A stretch of 64,000 bases of DNA from Panopea generosa. Taxonomy: Eukaryota; Mollusca; Bivalvia; Adapedonta; Hiatellidae. Of this stretch, positions 51,527 through 62,974 are shown one piece after another. Every line of letters starts with the position of its first letter. Position 1 is the first letter of the stretch. Made by a program: the position numbers and the translations under genes. The notes below the pieces were generated by a model, which was given only the letters and a program-made list of their open reading frames with translations, made no database searches and was not told the origin of the DNA. The stretch covers positions 2,986,191 to 3,050,190 of the forward strand of contig CM055912.1 in NCBI GenBank assembly GCA_029582155.1. The letters run 5' to 3'.

Positions 51527-51803
51527 TAACCAAATTATACTCAGACCAGCTACTTGTTGTGGAGTCATTTTTGGGGAGCTATATACGTTTGTTAATTTTT
51601 GTCTTCCCTCCTTAAATTATTTTAAAAATTGTACAGAATAACTTAATTCTTCTAGGTACCAAACAGAGCAATAGGCATAAATTTATGGCATTTTTATAAG
51701 TATTGTACATGTAGCTCTTTAACAGCAATTTTGCTCATTTAAGAATACATTAAAGCTGATATATACTAAAGTATAAATGACATGTAAATTCTATTTTAAA
51801 CAG

Positions 51804-51960
51804 GTAGAGCAGTTATGTGAACAAACTGGAGAAGAGAGTGTCATTCTCACAGCTAGTGTTTCTGACGGGACACTATGTCACCTGGGATCATTTTCCGGCA
51901 AGGACTTTCTTGAAGGACGAGAAGAGATAAAATCCCAGTTTCTTCGTCACTGTCTAAAAA
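51804..51960 (+). CDS. E19: N-terminal domain exon of zinc-finger gene
   Basis: Acceptor attttaaacag, donor A|gtaaat. The only open frame enters in phase 0 and leaves in phase 1: VEQLCEQTGEESVILTASVS, DGTLCHLGSFSGKDFLEGRE, EIKSQFLRHCLK. It has the look of a compact conserved domain that I associate with molluscan C2H2 proteins, but I cannot name it. The preceding exon, which must end in phase 0, is not identified and may lie in the gap. Confidence 0.65.
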
Positions 51961-52289
51961 GTAAATGTTTTTATTTGATTGTAAATACTTCACTGGTAGC
52001 AGGATGATCTAAGACATCAAGGCTGGATCACTAGCAATCCACCGCTGAGGTTCACACCAGACTTGGTGCCACCCAACCCTCTAAAAAACACTGAAAACCA
52101 CAACAAAACAAAACAACAACATGGGTCTTCAATAGTGATCTTTTCCCACCACCAAATCTTAAAAGTGGATATCATATATACATGTGTTGAAAATATTATG
52201 AAAACCCATTTTCTAATGCTACATAGATCAGTTTGCGTTTCAACCTTGTCAGACAAATTTTTGCCTTTCAAGATGGTGAAGGGGCATGA

Positions 52290-53025
52290 AGTGTTGCCTC
52301 TGTCCGTACGTTTATTACCTCTGTCCGTACATTTATTACCTCTGTCCGTATATTTATTACCTCTGTCCGTACATTTATTACCTCTGTCCGTACATTTATT
52401 ACCATATTTATTACCTCTGTCCCTATATTTGTTACCTCTGTCCCTATATTTGTTACCTCTGTCTGTACATTTGTTACCTCTTTCCGTATATTTATTACCT
52501 CTGTCCGTACATTTGTTACCTCTGTTCATACATTGATTACCTCTGTCCATACCTTTGTTACCTCTGTCCGTATATTTGTTACCTATGTCCGTACATTTGT
52601 TACCTATGTCCGTACATTTGTAACCTCTGTTCATACATTAATTACCTCTGTCTGTACATTTGTTACCTCTGTCCATACAATGGTTACCTCTGTCCATACG
52701 TTTTTACCTCTGTCCATACATTTATTACTTCTGTCCGTACGATTATTACCTCTGTCCGTATATTTATTACCTCTGTCCGTATATTTATTACAGGTCTCTG
52801 TCTGTACATTTGTTACCTCTGTCCATACATTGATTACCTCTGTCCGTATATTTATTACCTCTGTTTGTACATTGATCACCTCTGTTCGTACATTTATTAC
52901 CTCTGTCCAATATTGGTTACCTCTGTTCGTACGTTTTTACCTCTGTCTGTAGATTGGTTACCTCTGTCCGTACATTTGTTACTTCTGTCCATATATTTAT
53001 TACCACTGTCCGTACATGAATGTCT
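52290..53025. repeat. 21-bp minisatellite, about 34 copies
   Basis: Unit tacctctgtccgtacattta plus t. Because 21 is divisible by three, it produces open frames of up to 302 codons on both strands with seven-residue repeats. These are not genes. Confidence 0.97.
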
Positions 53026-53105
53026 GAAACTGGGAACATTCAAATTATTAAATCAAGGAACCACAGTGCATGGCATTTATTATTGCGACATTAAATCACC
53101 TGTAT

Positions 53106-53291
53106 GTACAATCAAACCTTTGTTAGTGGCCACTCCTATAAAGCAACTACTTGCCTTACACAGTCACATTTTCTTTTTTTGCTTTTTTTTATAATTTTAG
53201 TTTTAATCAACCTGTATTAAGCAGTCACCTGCCTTAAATGGTCATCTTTGCTTTTTCCTTTGAGTGGCTGCTTAAGACAGGTTTGACAGTA
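53106..53291. mobile_element. Palindromic MITE-like element, copy 1
   Basis: Starts tacaatcaaacct and ends aggtttgacagta, an inverted pair. Inside are cggcc-like gtggccact and gagtggctgcttaagacagg. It is related to 58925-59107. Confidence 0.6.
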
Positions 53292-53388
53292 CATGTACTT
53301 GAGGTATCTCTTGCAAACACTTTATACTTTATCTGCATTCAAAAATGTTTTCAAATATGTTCTAACTAAATTGTACTTGTATTTTTAG

Positions 53389-54126
53389 AACAACATAGAA
53401 ACCAAAGAGAAGAAATAGCAGCTCCTTATCGGCCAAAAGAGAGACGTTTAAGCTCACAGTGTGAGACAGGCTCATCTGCTACTAGCACATACTTACATGG
53501 TAACCATGGTAATCATGCCCGACCAATGAAGACACAGTTTAAGCAAAGACAAAAGCTGTCACAAAGTTATCCATCCAGGGGAGATCCAGGCTTCGATCTT
53601 CCTTCTGTTCAGACTGGTACTGAAGTTTTAAACTCAGACTTGGGTTTTGGTACGAGTAATAACGTGAATCAGTCAAAGCAGGATGTCTTTCAGACTGGTT
53701 CTTTTGTGACAAATGATTTTGTAGTTAAACCAGAGAATGATCACAGTAACAGTTTACCACAGAGCTCCTCTCATTCATCACCAAGCACTGCTGATACCAG
53801 TCAGACAGCAGACGAGTTGCCTAGTGACAAGGTAGCTGCTGATGCTGGCTCAAATGGATCTGGCCACAATGAAGATAGTTTTACAGAGGGGTCTCAGTCT
53901 GGTGCCACAATTATTGTGAAACAGGAACCAGCTGACGATGATATAAGCATTACTGGTGTTGAGACTGCTGTGGCACCAGACATGGGTGTAAACCAGTCTG
54001 TGTATGGCTCAGACTGGGTCCCTCCCTTGTCAGATGGGCAAGATTTTTCTTCACAATTAGCGGCGGGGAGTAATCCGTATGGAAACACATCATTTGGTGC
54101 AGGGGATCAGACATTTTCAGGATATA
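53389..54126 (+). CDS. E20: long acidic, Ser-rich exon of zinc-finger gene
   Basis: Acceptor gtatttttag, donor A|gtaagt, 246 codons, phase 1 in and out, following E19 in frame. It begins KQHRNQREEIAAPYRPKERR, then a long Ser/Gln/Asp-rich, probably disordered stretch. Two SUMO-type motifs are visible: VKPE (about 53722) and IIVKQEPADDD (about 53908). Several nuclear C2H2/BTB regulators have VKQEP-type sites between the N-terminal domain and the fingers. The exon is probably constitutive and joins to either E21 or E22. Confidence 0.75.
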
Positions 54127-54905
54127 GTAAGTGATCTATTTTTCTAGTACACTGAGATTACCTGAGCCATGGACATGTCTGTATTTATGCTTTTCTTTCC
54201 TACAAGACGGGGATATTCAGGTCACATGGGGATGTGAGACAAAGTCATTCTGTAACTACGTTACATTGTGGATAAGTAAATGATGATACTAAATCCCGGC
54301 CAAGGGTTAAAGATGTTTTAAAGAATGAGTCTACATGCCGAGTCTACACAGGCGGTGTCTACACGCTGTGTCTACATTCCGAGTCTACACGCTGAGTCTA
54401 CACGCCAAGTTACTTGCTCTTATCTTGACCCAAGGGTTGGATTTTCTTATCCATAACATGTAGGCTAAACAAGTCATTATCGATTAACCTTCTGCCTTCA
54501 AAAGCGTATTTCATATTACATTTGTTGTAGAGAATGTTAAATAGAGCTAGACACTACATCAGAATCAACATATGATTCTGTGACAGTGATACTTGCGAGT
54601 ACAGATAAGATGATCTCACATTCGCACTTGACTAGGATATCCCTGTCTGGTTGATGAACAAAACTGAATCTGTAATGACAGAGCATTGTGGATCAGGAAA
54701 TCCCATCTGAGTGTTAAAGATGCTTGAAAGAACTGTGCCAAGGTCTTTGCATATATCCTTTCCCAGGGGATTTGATATTTTATCTACAACTGATAGTTGT
54801 TACCTACAAGAATAACATTAAATAGAGCTAGACTGTATTATAGTTTATATCAGAATGAAAGTGTTGGTGTATGATTTTATGTCATGTTTTACACATGCGT
54901 GTTAT
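54127..54905. other. Intron sequence
   Basis: A short local repeat around tgagtctacacg occurs at 54330-54410. No exons were recognised. Confidence 0.5.
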
Positions 54906-54914
54906 ATTGTTTTC

Positions 54915-55095
54915 TTGCATACTGGACATAGATTTCCGTGTAATTTTACCGGATATTGATTTCCACGAAATTTTACCAGGTATGGATTTCCACGTAATTT
55001 TACCGGGTATGGATTTCCACGTAATTTTACCAGGTATGGATTTCCACGTAATTTGACCGATGTGAATTTCCATGTAATTTTACCAGATATGGACA
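54915..55095. repeat. 27-bp minisatellite, about 7 copies
   Basis: Unit ggtatggatttccacgtaat plus tttacca. It yields a frame-preserving nine-residue repeat on both strands. Not a gene. Confidence 0.95.
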
Positions 55096-55339
55096 ACCCT
55101 TTCACTCACTTATCCTTCACTCCTGTGACATAAATGATGGGACATATGCTGTTACATATCTGATTTGAACTCTTTAAAGCAATCATTATAAAAATAATTT
55201 TTATGTGTTGTTGGTATGCAACAAAAATAATCTTATATGCCTGGTTTGGTTCAGAGTGTCGTTCCTACCAAAACAGTTATCCTTCGAGACATAATTTTCT
55301 TTCTGAATCTCAAACACTTGTAAGATTCTTATAATAACC

Positions 55340-56182
55340 CTCTGATGGGATTTCCCTGTTCACTACGTAACATGGGATTTACCTGTCCACAATGTAACAT
55401 GAGATTTCCCTGTCCACAATGTAACACGGGATTTCCTTGTCCACAACGTAACACGGGATTTCCTTGTCCACAACGTAACACGGGATTTCCTTGTCCACAA
55501 TGTAACATGGGATTGCCCTGTCCACAACGTAACATGGGATTTCCCTGTCCACAATGTAACATGGGATTTCCCTGTCCACAACGTAACATGGGATTTCCCT
55601 GTCCACAACATAACATGGGATTGCCCTGTCCACAACGTAACACGGGATTTCCCTGTCCACAACGTAACATGGGATTTCCCTGTCCACAACATAACATGGG
55701 ATTTCCCTGTCCACAACATAACATGGGATTTCCCTGTCCACAACGTAACATGGGATTTCCCTGTCCACAACGTAACATGGGATTGCCCTGTCCACAACAT
55801 AACATGGGATTTCCCTGTCCACAATGTAACATGGGATTTCCCTGTCCACAATGTAACATGGGATTGCCCTGTCCACAACATAACATGAGATTTCCCTGTC
55901 CACAATGTAACATGGGATTTCCCTGTCCACAACGTAACATGGGATTTCCCTGTCCACAATGTAACATGGGATTTCCCTGTCCACAATGTAACATGGGATT
56001 TCCCTGTCCACAACGTAACATGGGATTTCCCTGTCCACAATGTAACATGGGATTTCCCTGTCCACAATGTAACATGGGATTTCCCTGTCCACAATGTAAC
56101 ATGGGATTTCCCTGTCCACAATGTAACATGGGATTTCCCTGTCCACAACGTAACATGGGATTTCCCTGTCCACTGTGTAACA
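55340..56182. repeat. 27-bp minisatellite, about 31 copies
   Basis: Unit tgggatttccctgtccacaa plus cgtaaca, with cg/tg/ca and ttt/ttg variants. It keeps frames of 264-324 codons open on both strands (for example MGFPCPQRN and CGQGNPMLR repeats). These are by-products of a stop-free unit whose length is divisible by three. Confidence 0.97.
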
Positions 56183-56317
56183 TCAATACACATTCACTAA
56201 CTGTATCAGTTTTTCTCACATTGGTACCTCCATGTCATAAAATTATATGTTGGTGTTGTTTTTCTGACATAACTTTTGTTTACTATTTAACTGTTATCTT
56301 GAATATTTTCCACCATT

Positions 56318-56785
56318 AGCTCTACTGGCCAGAAGTGCTTATGCGATGGCGCATTGTCTGTCGTCTGACGTCTGTTAGACATCTGTTAGCGGCACTTTCT
56401 CTGAAACCACTAGGCCAATTAAACTGAAAATTCACATGGATGTTTCTATTGCATAGGAGACTACACAAAAGATTTATTTTTTCTATCTAAAATTCAAGAT
56501 GGCCACTGTTACTAAAATTAGTCCAAAACTGAAAAAATCTTCTTCTCATGAACGGTCCAACAGATTTTCAAAATGTTTATGTAGTAATGATGACCAACTA
56601 TAGTTTTGTTAGATTTGTTCAAATGGTGTCCCTAGAGTTAAAAATGACCCGGCCCCGATGTTTCTATTGTTAAAAATGACCCTGCCCCGATGTTTCTATT
56701 GCATAGTAGAATTTCAAAAAGGGCTACATGGCCACTATGAGTCAGTAGAGCATCCTCATGCCCTCTTGGGCCTCTTGTTTTTATG
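56318..56785 (+). mobile_element. Bivalve-type dispersed non-coding repeat
   Basis: gcgcattgtctgtcgtctgacg, ctctgaaaccactaggccaa, tttgttcaaatggtgtccc and the ending ccctcttgggcctcttg form a pattern I recognise from many bivalve genomes. The sentence 'gacccggccccgatgtttctattg' is locally duplicated (56648 and 56687). No coding capacity. Confidence 0.55.
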
Positions 56786-57945
56786 CCATCGCAGGCTTAC
56801 AGATGATCAAGTCAGTCTAACTTTTTTTTTATCCTGAAATGTTAACCAGTACTCCAGCACATCCATCTCAACAAGTAGCTGATAACTTTCCTGAAATCCT
56901 GGAAGGTTAATCAGTTCTCCAGCATGCCCATCTCAACAAGTAACTGATAACTTTCCTGATATCCTGGAAGGTTAATCAGTTCTCCAGCATGCCCGTTTCA
57001 ACAAGTAACTGATAACTTTCCTGATATCCTGGAAGGTTAATCAGTTCTTGACATGTCCATCTCACCAAGTAACTGATAACTTTCCTGATATCCTGGAAGG
57101 TTAATCAGTTCTCGACATGCCCATCTCAACAAGTAACTGATAACTTTCCTGATATCCTGGAAGTTTAATCTTTCTCCAGCATGCCCATCTCACCAAGTAA
57201 CTGATAACTTTCCTGATATCCTGGAAGGTTAATCAGTTCTTGACATGCCCATCTCAACAAGTAACTGATAACTTTCCTGATATCCAGGAAGGTTAATCAG
57301 TACTCCAGCATGCCCATCTCAACAAGTAACTGATAACTTTCCTGATATCCTGGAAGTTTAATCTGTTCTCCAGCATGCCCATCTCACCAAGTAACTGATA
57401 ACTTTCCTGATATCCTGGAAGGTTAATCAGTTCTCGACATGCCCATCTCAACAAGTAACTGATAACTTTCCTGATATCCTGGAAGGTTAATCTGTTCTCC
57501 AGCATGCTCATCTCACCAAGTAACTGATAACTTTCCTGATATCCTGGAAGGTTAATCTGTTCTCCAGCATGCCCATCTCACCAAGTAACTGATAACTTTC
57601 CTGATATCCTGGAAGGTTAATCAGTTCTCGACATGCCCATCTCAACAAGTAACTGATAACTTTCCTGATATCCTGGAAGGTTAATCTGTTCTCGACATGC
57701 CCATCTCAACAAGTAACTGATAACTTTCCTGATATCCTGGAAGGTTAATCTGTTCTCCAGCATGCCCATCTCACCAAGTAACTGATAACTCTCTTGCTTG
57801 AATCAGTGACAATCAGACACAATACCATACATGTATATCAATCATCACAGAGACTGTGGTTGGGCAGATATTCGAATTCATGACCCCTGAATTGATAGTC
57901 GGAATGGCTACCAACTGAGCTGACTGGGCCCGGCTACTGTTCCAC
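56775..57945 (-). mobile_element. SINE copy whose body has become a tandem array
   Basis: The tRNA-like head lies at the high end (about 57850-57940) and on the minus strand reads CAGTCAGCTCAGTTGGTAGC and TGAATTCGAATAT. The body toward 56790 (ttacagatgatcaagtcagtctaac) matches 13265 and 31805. Between them one body segment is repeated about 15 times (see next entry). Confidence 0.6.
56835..57795. repeat. About 64-bp tandem array, about 15 copies
   Basis: Unit gataactttcctgatatcct, then ggaaggttaatcagttctc(c), then (ag/g)acatgcccatctcaacaag, then taact. Units alternate between two length classes (ctcgacatg and ctccagcatg). It derives from the SINE body seen singly at 31850-31910. Confidence 0.95.
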
Positions 57946-58049
57946 AAGTAATTATATATATAATACGCGAAACTAATCAAGGACATGAGCAAGTACATAG
58001 GAGTGCCTTGTTCTTTGGCAAACTACATGTATCTTAAACTCTTGGATGT

Positions 58050-58260
58050 ATTTTTTTTCTGTCGCAGGAATGTACACGCCTATAAAAATGTTATTCATGC
58101 CAGTGACTATGCTATACCGGCTTTTCTTTTGCTCATTTGCAGTTAGAAAGCACAGCTCATTTCGACCATTTTGAAAATATTTTAAACCAAATTCCGTAGG
58201 ACTTTTTTTAAGAGCAAGATTCATGTTATCTTGACAAAAAAGGGGCGCAACTGTGTAGTG
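58050..58260. mobile_element. Dispersed repeat, second copy of the 28450-28815 family
   Basis: gcaggaatgtacacgcct, gaaagcacagctcatttcg, ttttaaaccaaattccgtagg and acttttttta match the other copy. Confidence 0.5.
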
Positions 58261-58529
58261 AGATGTGTACTGTCATTGTGTAAACTAATCAAGATGAGGT
58301 CCGGGATGGTCACGTGACATGTTCGGTTTACTACTCATACAACAAGTAGAGCAGTTTGTCTTTACAAGAAACTGGTATTTGGAATGTTAGGTTTTAATTG
58401 TTTCTTGAACATTGGTGAGATAGAAGACCTCTGAAGGAGGAATCTTTAACCACTTACAACATTTAAAACAAAGGGCATGACCGTCAATTTGATGTCAAGA
58501 TTATCAGAAGTCAGACTGATAGTGGTGTT

Positions 58530-58725
58530 AGAAGGGTACCTGCAGCTGGGTCACTTTGTCGCAGTGTTTGATCAGTAATACAGCATCGGCTTGTTATGAT
58601 GTCAAGTGGTGCAGTAGATGTGTTTAATCCAATGTTCAGCTTAATGACATCAACAAAAACACTCAGTACTGGCTCTACATAGGAAATCAATTAAGCTATT
58701 ACTATACGGAGCAATCAAGCTACAA
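58530..58725 (+). mobile_element. SINE-type copy
   Basis: aaacactcagtactggctctacataggaaa matches the bodies at 39330-39360 and 59575-59615. Confidence 0.4.
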
Positions 58726-58807
58726 TGTTAAATAATGTTATACACTTTATCAACATTACACCTGTCTGGCTGTGTTTTACCAGCGGCTTGGTTCAAGTCA
58801 AAAATGT

Positions 58808-58924
58808 TTACCATGTGTAGTGCATGGGTCAGTGTTAGAGCATCCGGTCCAGGATTTGGGGGTCTCGGGTTGTATCCTCCAGCACAGCTATATATTGTGT
58901 CCTTAAGCAGGACTTTATCTGTAT
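58808..58924 (+). mobile_element. tRNA-headed SINE fragment
   Basis: gggtcagtgttagagcatcc (box-A-like) and ggtctcgggttgtatcctcc (box-B-like), followed by gtccttaagcaggactttatctg. Confidence 0.5.
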
Positions 58925-59107
58925 ATACAGTCAAACCTGTCTTAAGCAGCCAGTCAAGGGAAGGAACAAAAGTGGCCTTTAAAGACAGGTTGTTGCTTAA
59001 TACAGGTTAATATGCTCTGAAAGCATAGAAATGGGAATAAGAAAATGTGGCTGATTAAGACAGGTGGCTGCTAAATAGAGGTGACCGCTAACACATGTTT
59101 GATTGTA
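58925..59107. mobile_element. Palindromic MITE-like element, copy 2
   Basis: Starts tacagtcaaacctgtcttaa and ends acatgtttgattgta, an inverted pair. Interior words ttaagcagcc and taagacaggtggctgct match 53106-53291. Confidence 0.6.
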
Positions 59108-59489
59108 CTTAGTACTTATTCTACTGCAGGAAGACATCAAGCGTCTAATTTGTAAGAACTTCCCAGTTTTTTTTCACAATTGCATTAAAATAAATATGTT
59201 TAAAAAAAAAAGTAAAAACCATCATGTCATCAAATTATTTTTCAAAAAAATTAGACAAATAAAATGAATGTTGTATTTAGAGATAATACACTTAAGCAAA
59301 CATTCCCATAAGTTCAGTAAGTTGTGAACCAATGTTAAAAAAATTGGAAGAAATTCATGGACCACATGTAATGTAACTTGCTAAATGTGTGCCATTAATA
59401 CCATTGGTAACCTACAGGAGGTCTTGATGCTTCATTAACCAAAAAGCTTACTATAAACTTTAAAGCACAAACCAAAGATTAATTTAAGA

Positions 59490-59665
59490 GTAGGGCAGTA
59501 GTTGAAGGGATAGAGTGTTGATCTCTCATGCCAGACACTGTGGGTTCAATTCCCCAAATTTGACCCGATGCATCTCAAAAACAAGACTCAAATACTGGTT
59601 CTACCAAGGATCCGGACTCGAGAGCTCCATGTAAGCTCCAAGCTTAGGAGCATTCAAGCTTAAAT
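59490..59665 (+). mobile_element. tRNA-derived SINE copy
   Basis: tgaagggatagagtgttgat (box-A-like) and ctgtgggttcaattcccc (box-B-like), then a body with actcaaatactggttctacc. Best-headed member of the family at 39250 and 58530. Confidence 0.5.
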
Positions 59666-59834
59666 AAATTAGTATAAACTTACCAAGGAAGATTTTGGAA
59701 CACGCTTACAGAAATGCTTCAAGTTAAGAATAAAGATTGATAAACTTTGTTGGTTTCATGTTCAAGATGTTACTTCAAAGATTTCATTTAAGTGACCACT
59801 GTTGTCTTAAAAACAGTCAGCATCATAGTTTGTT

Positions 59835-60062
59835 CCTAGCTGTTACAATAAAGAAAGTGCATTTGTAGTTGCCAGGTTCCTTGCTGTTACAATAACGAAA
59901 GTGCATTTGTAGTTGCCTGGTTCCCTGCTGTTACAATAAAGAAAGTGCATTTGTAGTTGCCTGGTTCCCAGCTGTTACAATAAAGAAAGTGCATTTGTAG
60001 TTGCCTGGTTCCCAGCTGTTACAATAAAGAAAGTGCATTTGTAGTTGCCTGGTTCCCTGATG
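59835..60062. repeat. 44-bp tandem array, about 5 copies
   Basis: Unit gttacaataaagaaagtgca, tttgtagttgcctggttccc, agct. It ends about 45 bp before the splice acceptor of the zinc-finger exon E21. Confidence 0.95.
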
Positions 60063-60105
60063 TGATTTCTGTTGGAGCTTATCCTCTTGTTATTTTCTCT
60101 TGCAG

Positions 60106-60446
60106 CTCCTGCAAGATTAAATGCCAAGGGCGATAACTCCATCTACCACCCTGACAGCAATGACCATCTAAGTGATGCTGACCTTGACCTTGCCACGGTG
60201 CATGCCATCTGCAACACCTCAGTTCCCGGGGAACAGCATTCATTGCACTTACAACGGCACCAAAAGATCAGTAAAAAGTTCCCATGCAATCTGTGCGGGA
60301 AGTCCTTCAGTCAGAAATGTGACTTGAAACGCCACCTAGTGATACACACTGGAGAGAGGTTTTTCTGCTCTTTGTGTCCCAAATCTTTTTCTCAAAAACA
60401 TCAACGAAACTTACATGAACTGACGCACAAAATAGCAGTGATGTGA
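60106..60446 (+). CDS. E21: alternative last exon with two C2H2 zinc fingers
   Basis: Acceptor tattttctcttgcag, phase 1 in, 113 codons to TGA 60444-60446. It begins with TPARLNAKGDNS, then an acidic stretch (DHLSDADLDLA). Two canonical fingers follow: CNLCGKSFSQKCDLKRHLVIH, shown as C-x2-C-x12-H-x3-H, then the linker TGERF, then CSLC...H-x3-H with KSFSQKHQRNLHELTH. The fingers should bind DNA in the nucleus. The upstream ATG at 60072 lies in the polypyrimidine region, so splicing rather than initiation is the likely entry. Confidence 0.8.
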
Positions 60447-60815
60447 AATGTGTAATAATGTGGTGCGTCTCGGCGTGTGATGGAAGTGTTCTTGTGATCG
60501 GAACGCTGACATGTAAAACAAAGCATTGGAGTGACCATGTTTTTGTGATAGAAACATTAACATATAACAAAGGTTCAGAGTGACCACCTTGCCTCCTGTA
60601 AATCTGGCCTATATAAGTTAATCTGTGTGAAACTTGTGATGTTCAACTCTCCAGTTATCCTTGAACATGGTTGATTCTGGATATGCCATGATAGTAGTTG
60701 TAGTTCTTCATCATTCTGAACTTGTTGTAACATAATTAGAATGTTCATGACCATGAATTTTGAAGGAGGCTTTGAATTGGTCAGATTGGGTTGAAAACAA
60801 TGGCTGATTGATTTT

Positions 60816-61390
60816 TAGCTGGACCCAGGCGTCAGTGTCGCACTTTGGTTAAAGTTTTGCATGCAAGTCCCTATCACAGTAACCATTGCATGTATTGACT
60901 TGAAACTTTACACAGGTCTTCCTCGTCATCAACTCTACTACAATAACTAAGTTAGATAACGCTTGCGTGAATATAATACAAATTATTGCCTTTCTATGAC
61001 TTATAATTTTTGGTTAAAGTTTTACGTGCAAGTACTGTGAAGTCCATATCACATCAACCACTCAATGTATTTGATTGAAACGTTACATATGGCTTTGTAG
61101 TCATGAGACCTACTGAATTACTCAAGTGGGATAACTCTTGCCAGAATTGTTGCAAATAAGGGCCTTTGTTTGGCTTAGAAACGTTATAACTCACCAGTCA
61201 CTGCATGTACTGGATTGAAACTTCATTCAAGGTATTGCAGTTAAAAGACCTACTCAATTTTGTCAATTTTGTAAGTTAGTTAACTCTTGTTTGCTTGGAG
61301 TTGTCATCAGTTTCAATGAAATTTGTACTTTTGTAACAAATATTCAAATAGTCGAGCGTGCTGTCCCTCCAGCAGCTCTTGTTTTCTTTT
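60816..61390 (+). mobile_element. Bivalve-type dispersed repeat
   Basis: Two internal copies of a text with tttggttaaagttttgcatg, atgtattgacttgaaactttac and gttagataacgcttg. The end gtcgagcgtgctgtccc...cagctcttg is one I recognise as a common bivalve repeat terminus. Confidence 0.55.
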
Positions 61391-61852
61391 TTAACACCAA
61401 GGCAGTTTTGGTTGTGTTCAGATCAGAATGTTTATTTAAGCATGAGAGGAAACTGCTGAATGACAAGAGTTATTGCCCTTAAATGATTAAAAAAACTGCT
61501 TTGTGTTAACAGCATAAGAACTTCATTTTTCATCCGATCTAGACTAAACCTGCATATGTATATATAAACAGAGTAAAGGATGTCTTCTTGATGAAGGCAG
61601 AATGAACAAAGTTGTTGTACTTGATTGATAGTAAAGTACCGTTTCTATGGCAACACATTAAGTTGATCATAAATGCTTGGTCAGAATATTTATAACCATG
61701 ACAACATCAATTTAGTCAGAAAGGATCGAGTAATTATGTTATGGTTGCTAAACATAGAAAACAATTGAATGTTGATTTATCATAAAACAACGGGACCAAT
61801 TTTCCCTAAACATATTCCCCACCAATACCCTGACTTTGCATCAGCTGCAATT

Positions 61853-62115
61853 GCCATCACACATTGCCATCACACATCACACATTGCCATCACACATTAC
61901 CACCACACATTACCACCACACATCACACATTACCACCACACATCACACATTACCACCACACATTACCACCACACATCACACATTGCCATCACACATTACC
62001 ACCACACATTACCACCACACATCACACATTGCCATCACACATTGCCACCACACATCATATATTGCCATCACACATTGCCATCACACATTGCCATCACACA
62101 TTGCCATCATACATT
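61853..62115. repeat. Composite (CA)-rich array of 13- and 7-bp units
   Basis: Mix of cacacattaccac, cacacattgccat and cacacatcac units. Produces His/Thr-rich open frames on the plus strand that are not genes. Confidence 0.95.
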
Positions 62116-62262
62116 GTTGCTTGGAAGCCTGAATGTTCTCCAATGTATCGAATATGCATGACATTTTGGGCTTACTATTCATGCTATCAAAAACAATGAA
62201 AATGTCGACTGCTATATAGAAGAGACTACATGTGATTTTTTTTTTAAATATACACAAAACAA

Positions 62263-62560
62263 TGGTGGCCTAGTGGTAGATCTTCCGAACTTTTATACAA
62301 ATGATTGTCGGTTCCGTTCAACCCCTTGTGGCGTTATACCAAGTACTAGACAACTGGTACTATAAGCTTCCTTGTTTGATGCTCAGCAATTGGAGGATAG
62401 TTCTAGGTATGGTGAAATGTGACTGGGTGGGGTATCATACCATGTGTCTGCACCATGATGCACCTGTGTAGCAGTGCTCAGATTACTGTCTCAAGCAGAC
62501 ACTGTCCTGATATGACTGAACAATTGTTGAAAATGATACTAAAATAATAATAGTATTAAA
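62263..62560 (+). mobile_element. tRNA-derived SINE
   Basis: Head with ggtggcctagtggtagatc and cggttccgttcaacccc. The body shares ccatgtgtctg and tctcaagcagacactgtcc with 15338-15648. Tail aaaataataatagtattaaa. Confidence 0.65.
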
Positions 62561-62974
62561 TTTACATTTGATGACAACTTTTGCTTTTTTTAATAAATTA
62601 CAGTTAAATTATGAATAGAAGTCAAGTTTATTATCCCTCCTCCACACCTCCTAAAAATTTTGTATGTCCACTAAGTCTTATACCCTTGCATGTTTGAGTA
62701 GCTACCATGCAGTCGTATAGACAACTTATGTTCAGAGAGGACAGATATTATGAAAAGAACATTTCTTATTTACCTTGTTATAAGTAACAAGTTCGGGATA
62801 AACGAAGTGTTTGATATTCCTTATAACCAGTAATTGTTGACAGAGGCAGGGAGACATTGGCAGTGTGTTAAACTTTAGTTACGCTTTGACGTTGAGAACT
62901 GAGATTACCCGTCTTGAGATTGGGATCATTTGTAATGTTTCTTCTAGTAATTCTGGAATTCCATCTATTTACAG

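Noticed and set aside
50971..51615. Open frames running through the N gap
   Set aside because: Made of undetermined bases.
51777..51803. ATG at 51777 as start of E19
   Set aside because: The 27 bases in question form a typical acceptor tract (attttaaacag), so splicing is the simpler reading; kept as the alternative that would refute the missing-exon idea.
52017..53194. Long open frames on both strands (205 and 302 codons)
   Set aside because: They follow the 21-bp array exactly, consist of seven-residue repeats, and appear in several frames at once.
55329..56319. Four overlapping open frames of 264-324 codons
   Set aside because: By-products of a stop-free 27-bp unit; no start context, splice signals or conserved domain.
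61769..62199. His/Thr-rich open frames in three plus-strand frames
   Set aside because: Come from the cacacattaccac composite array.
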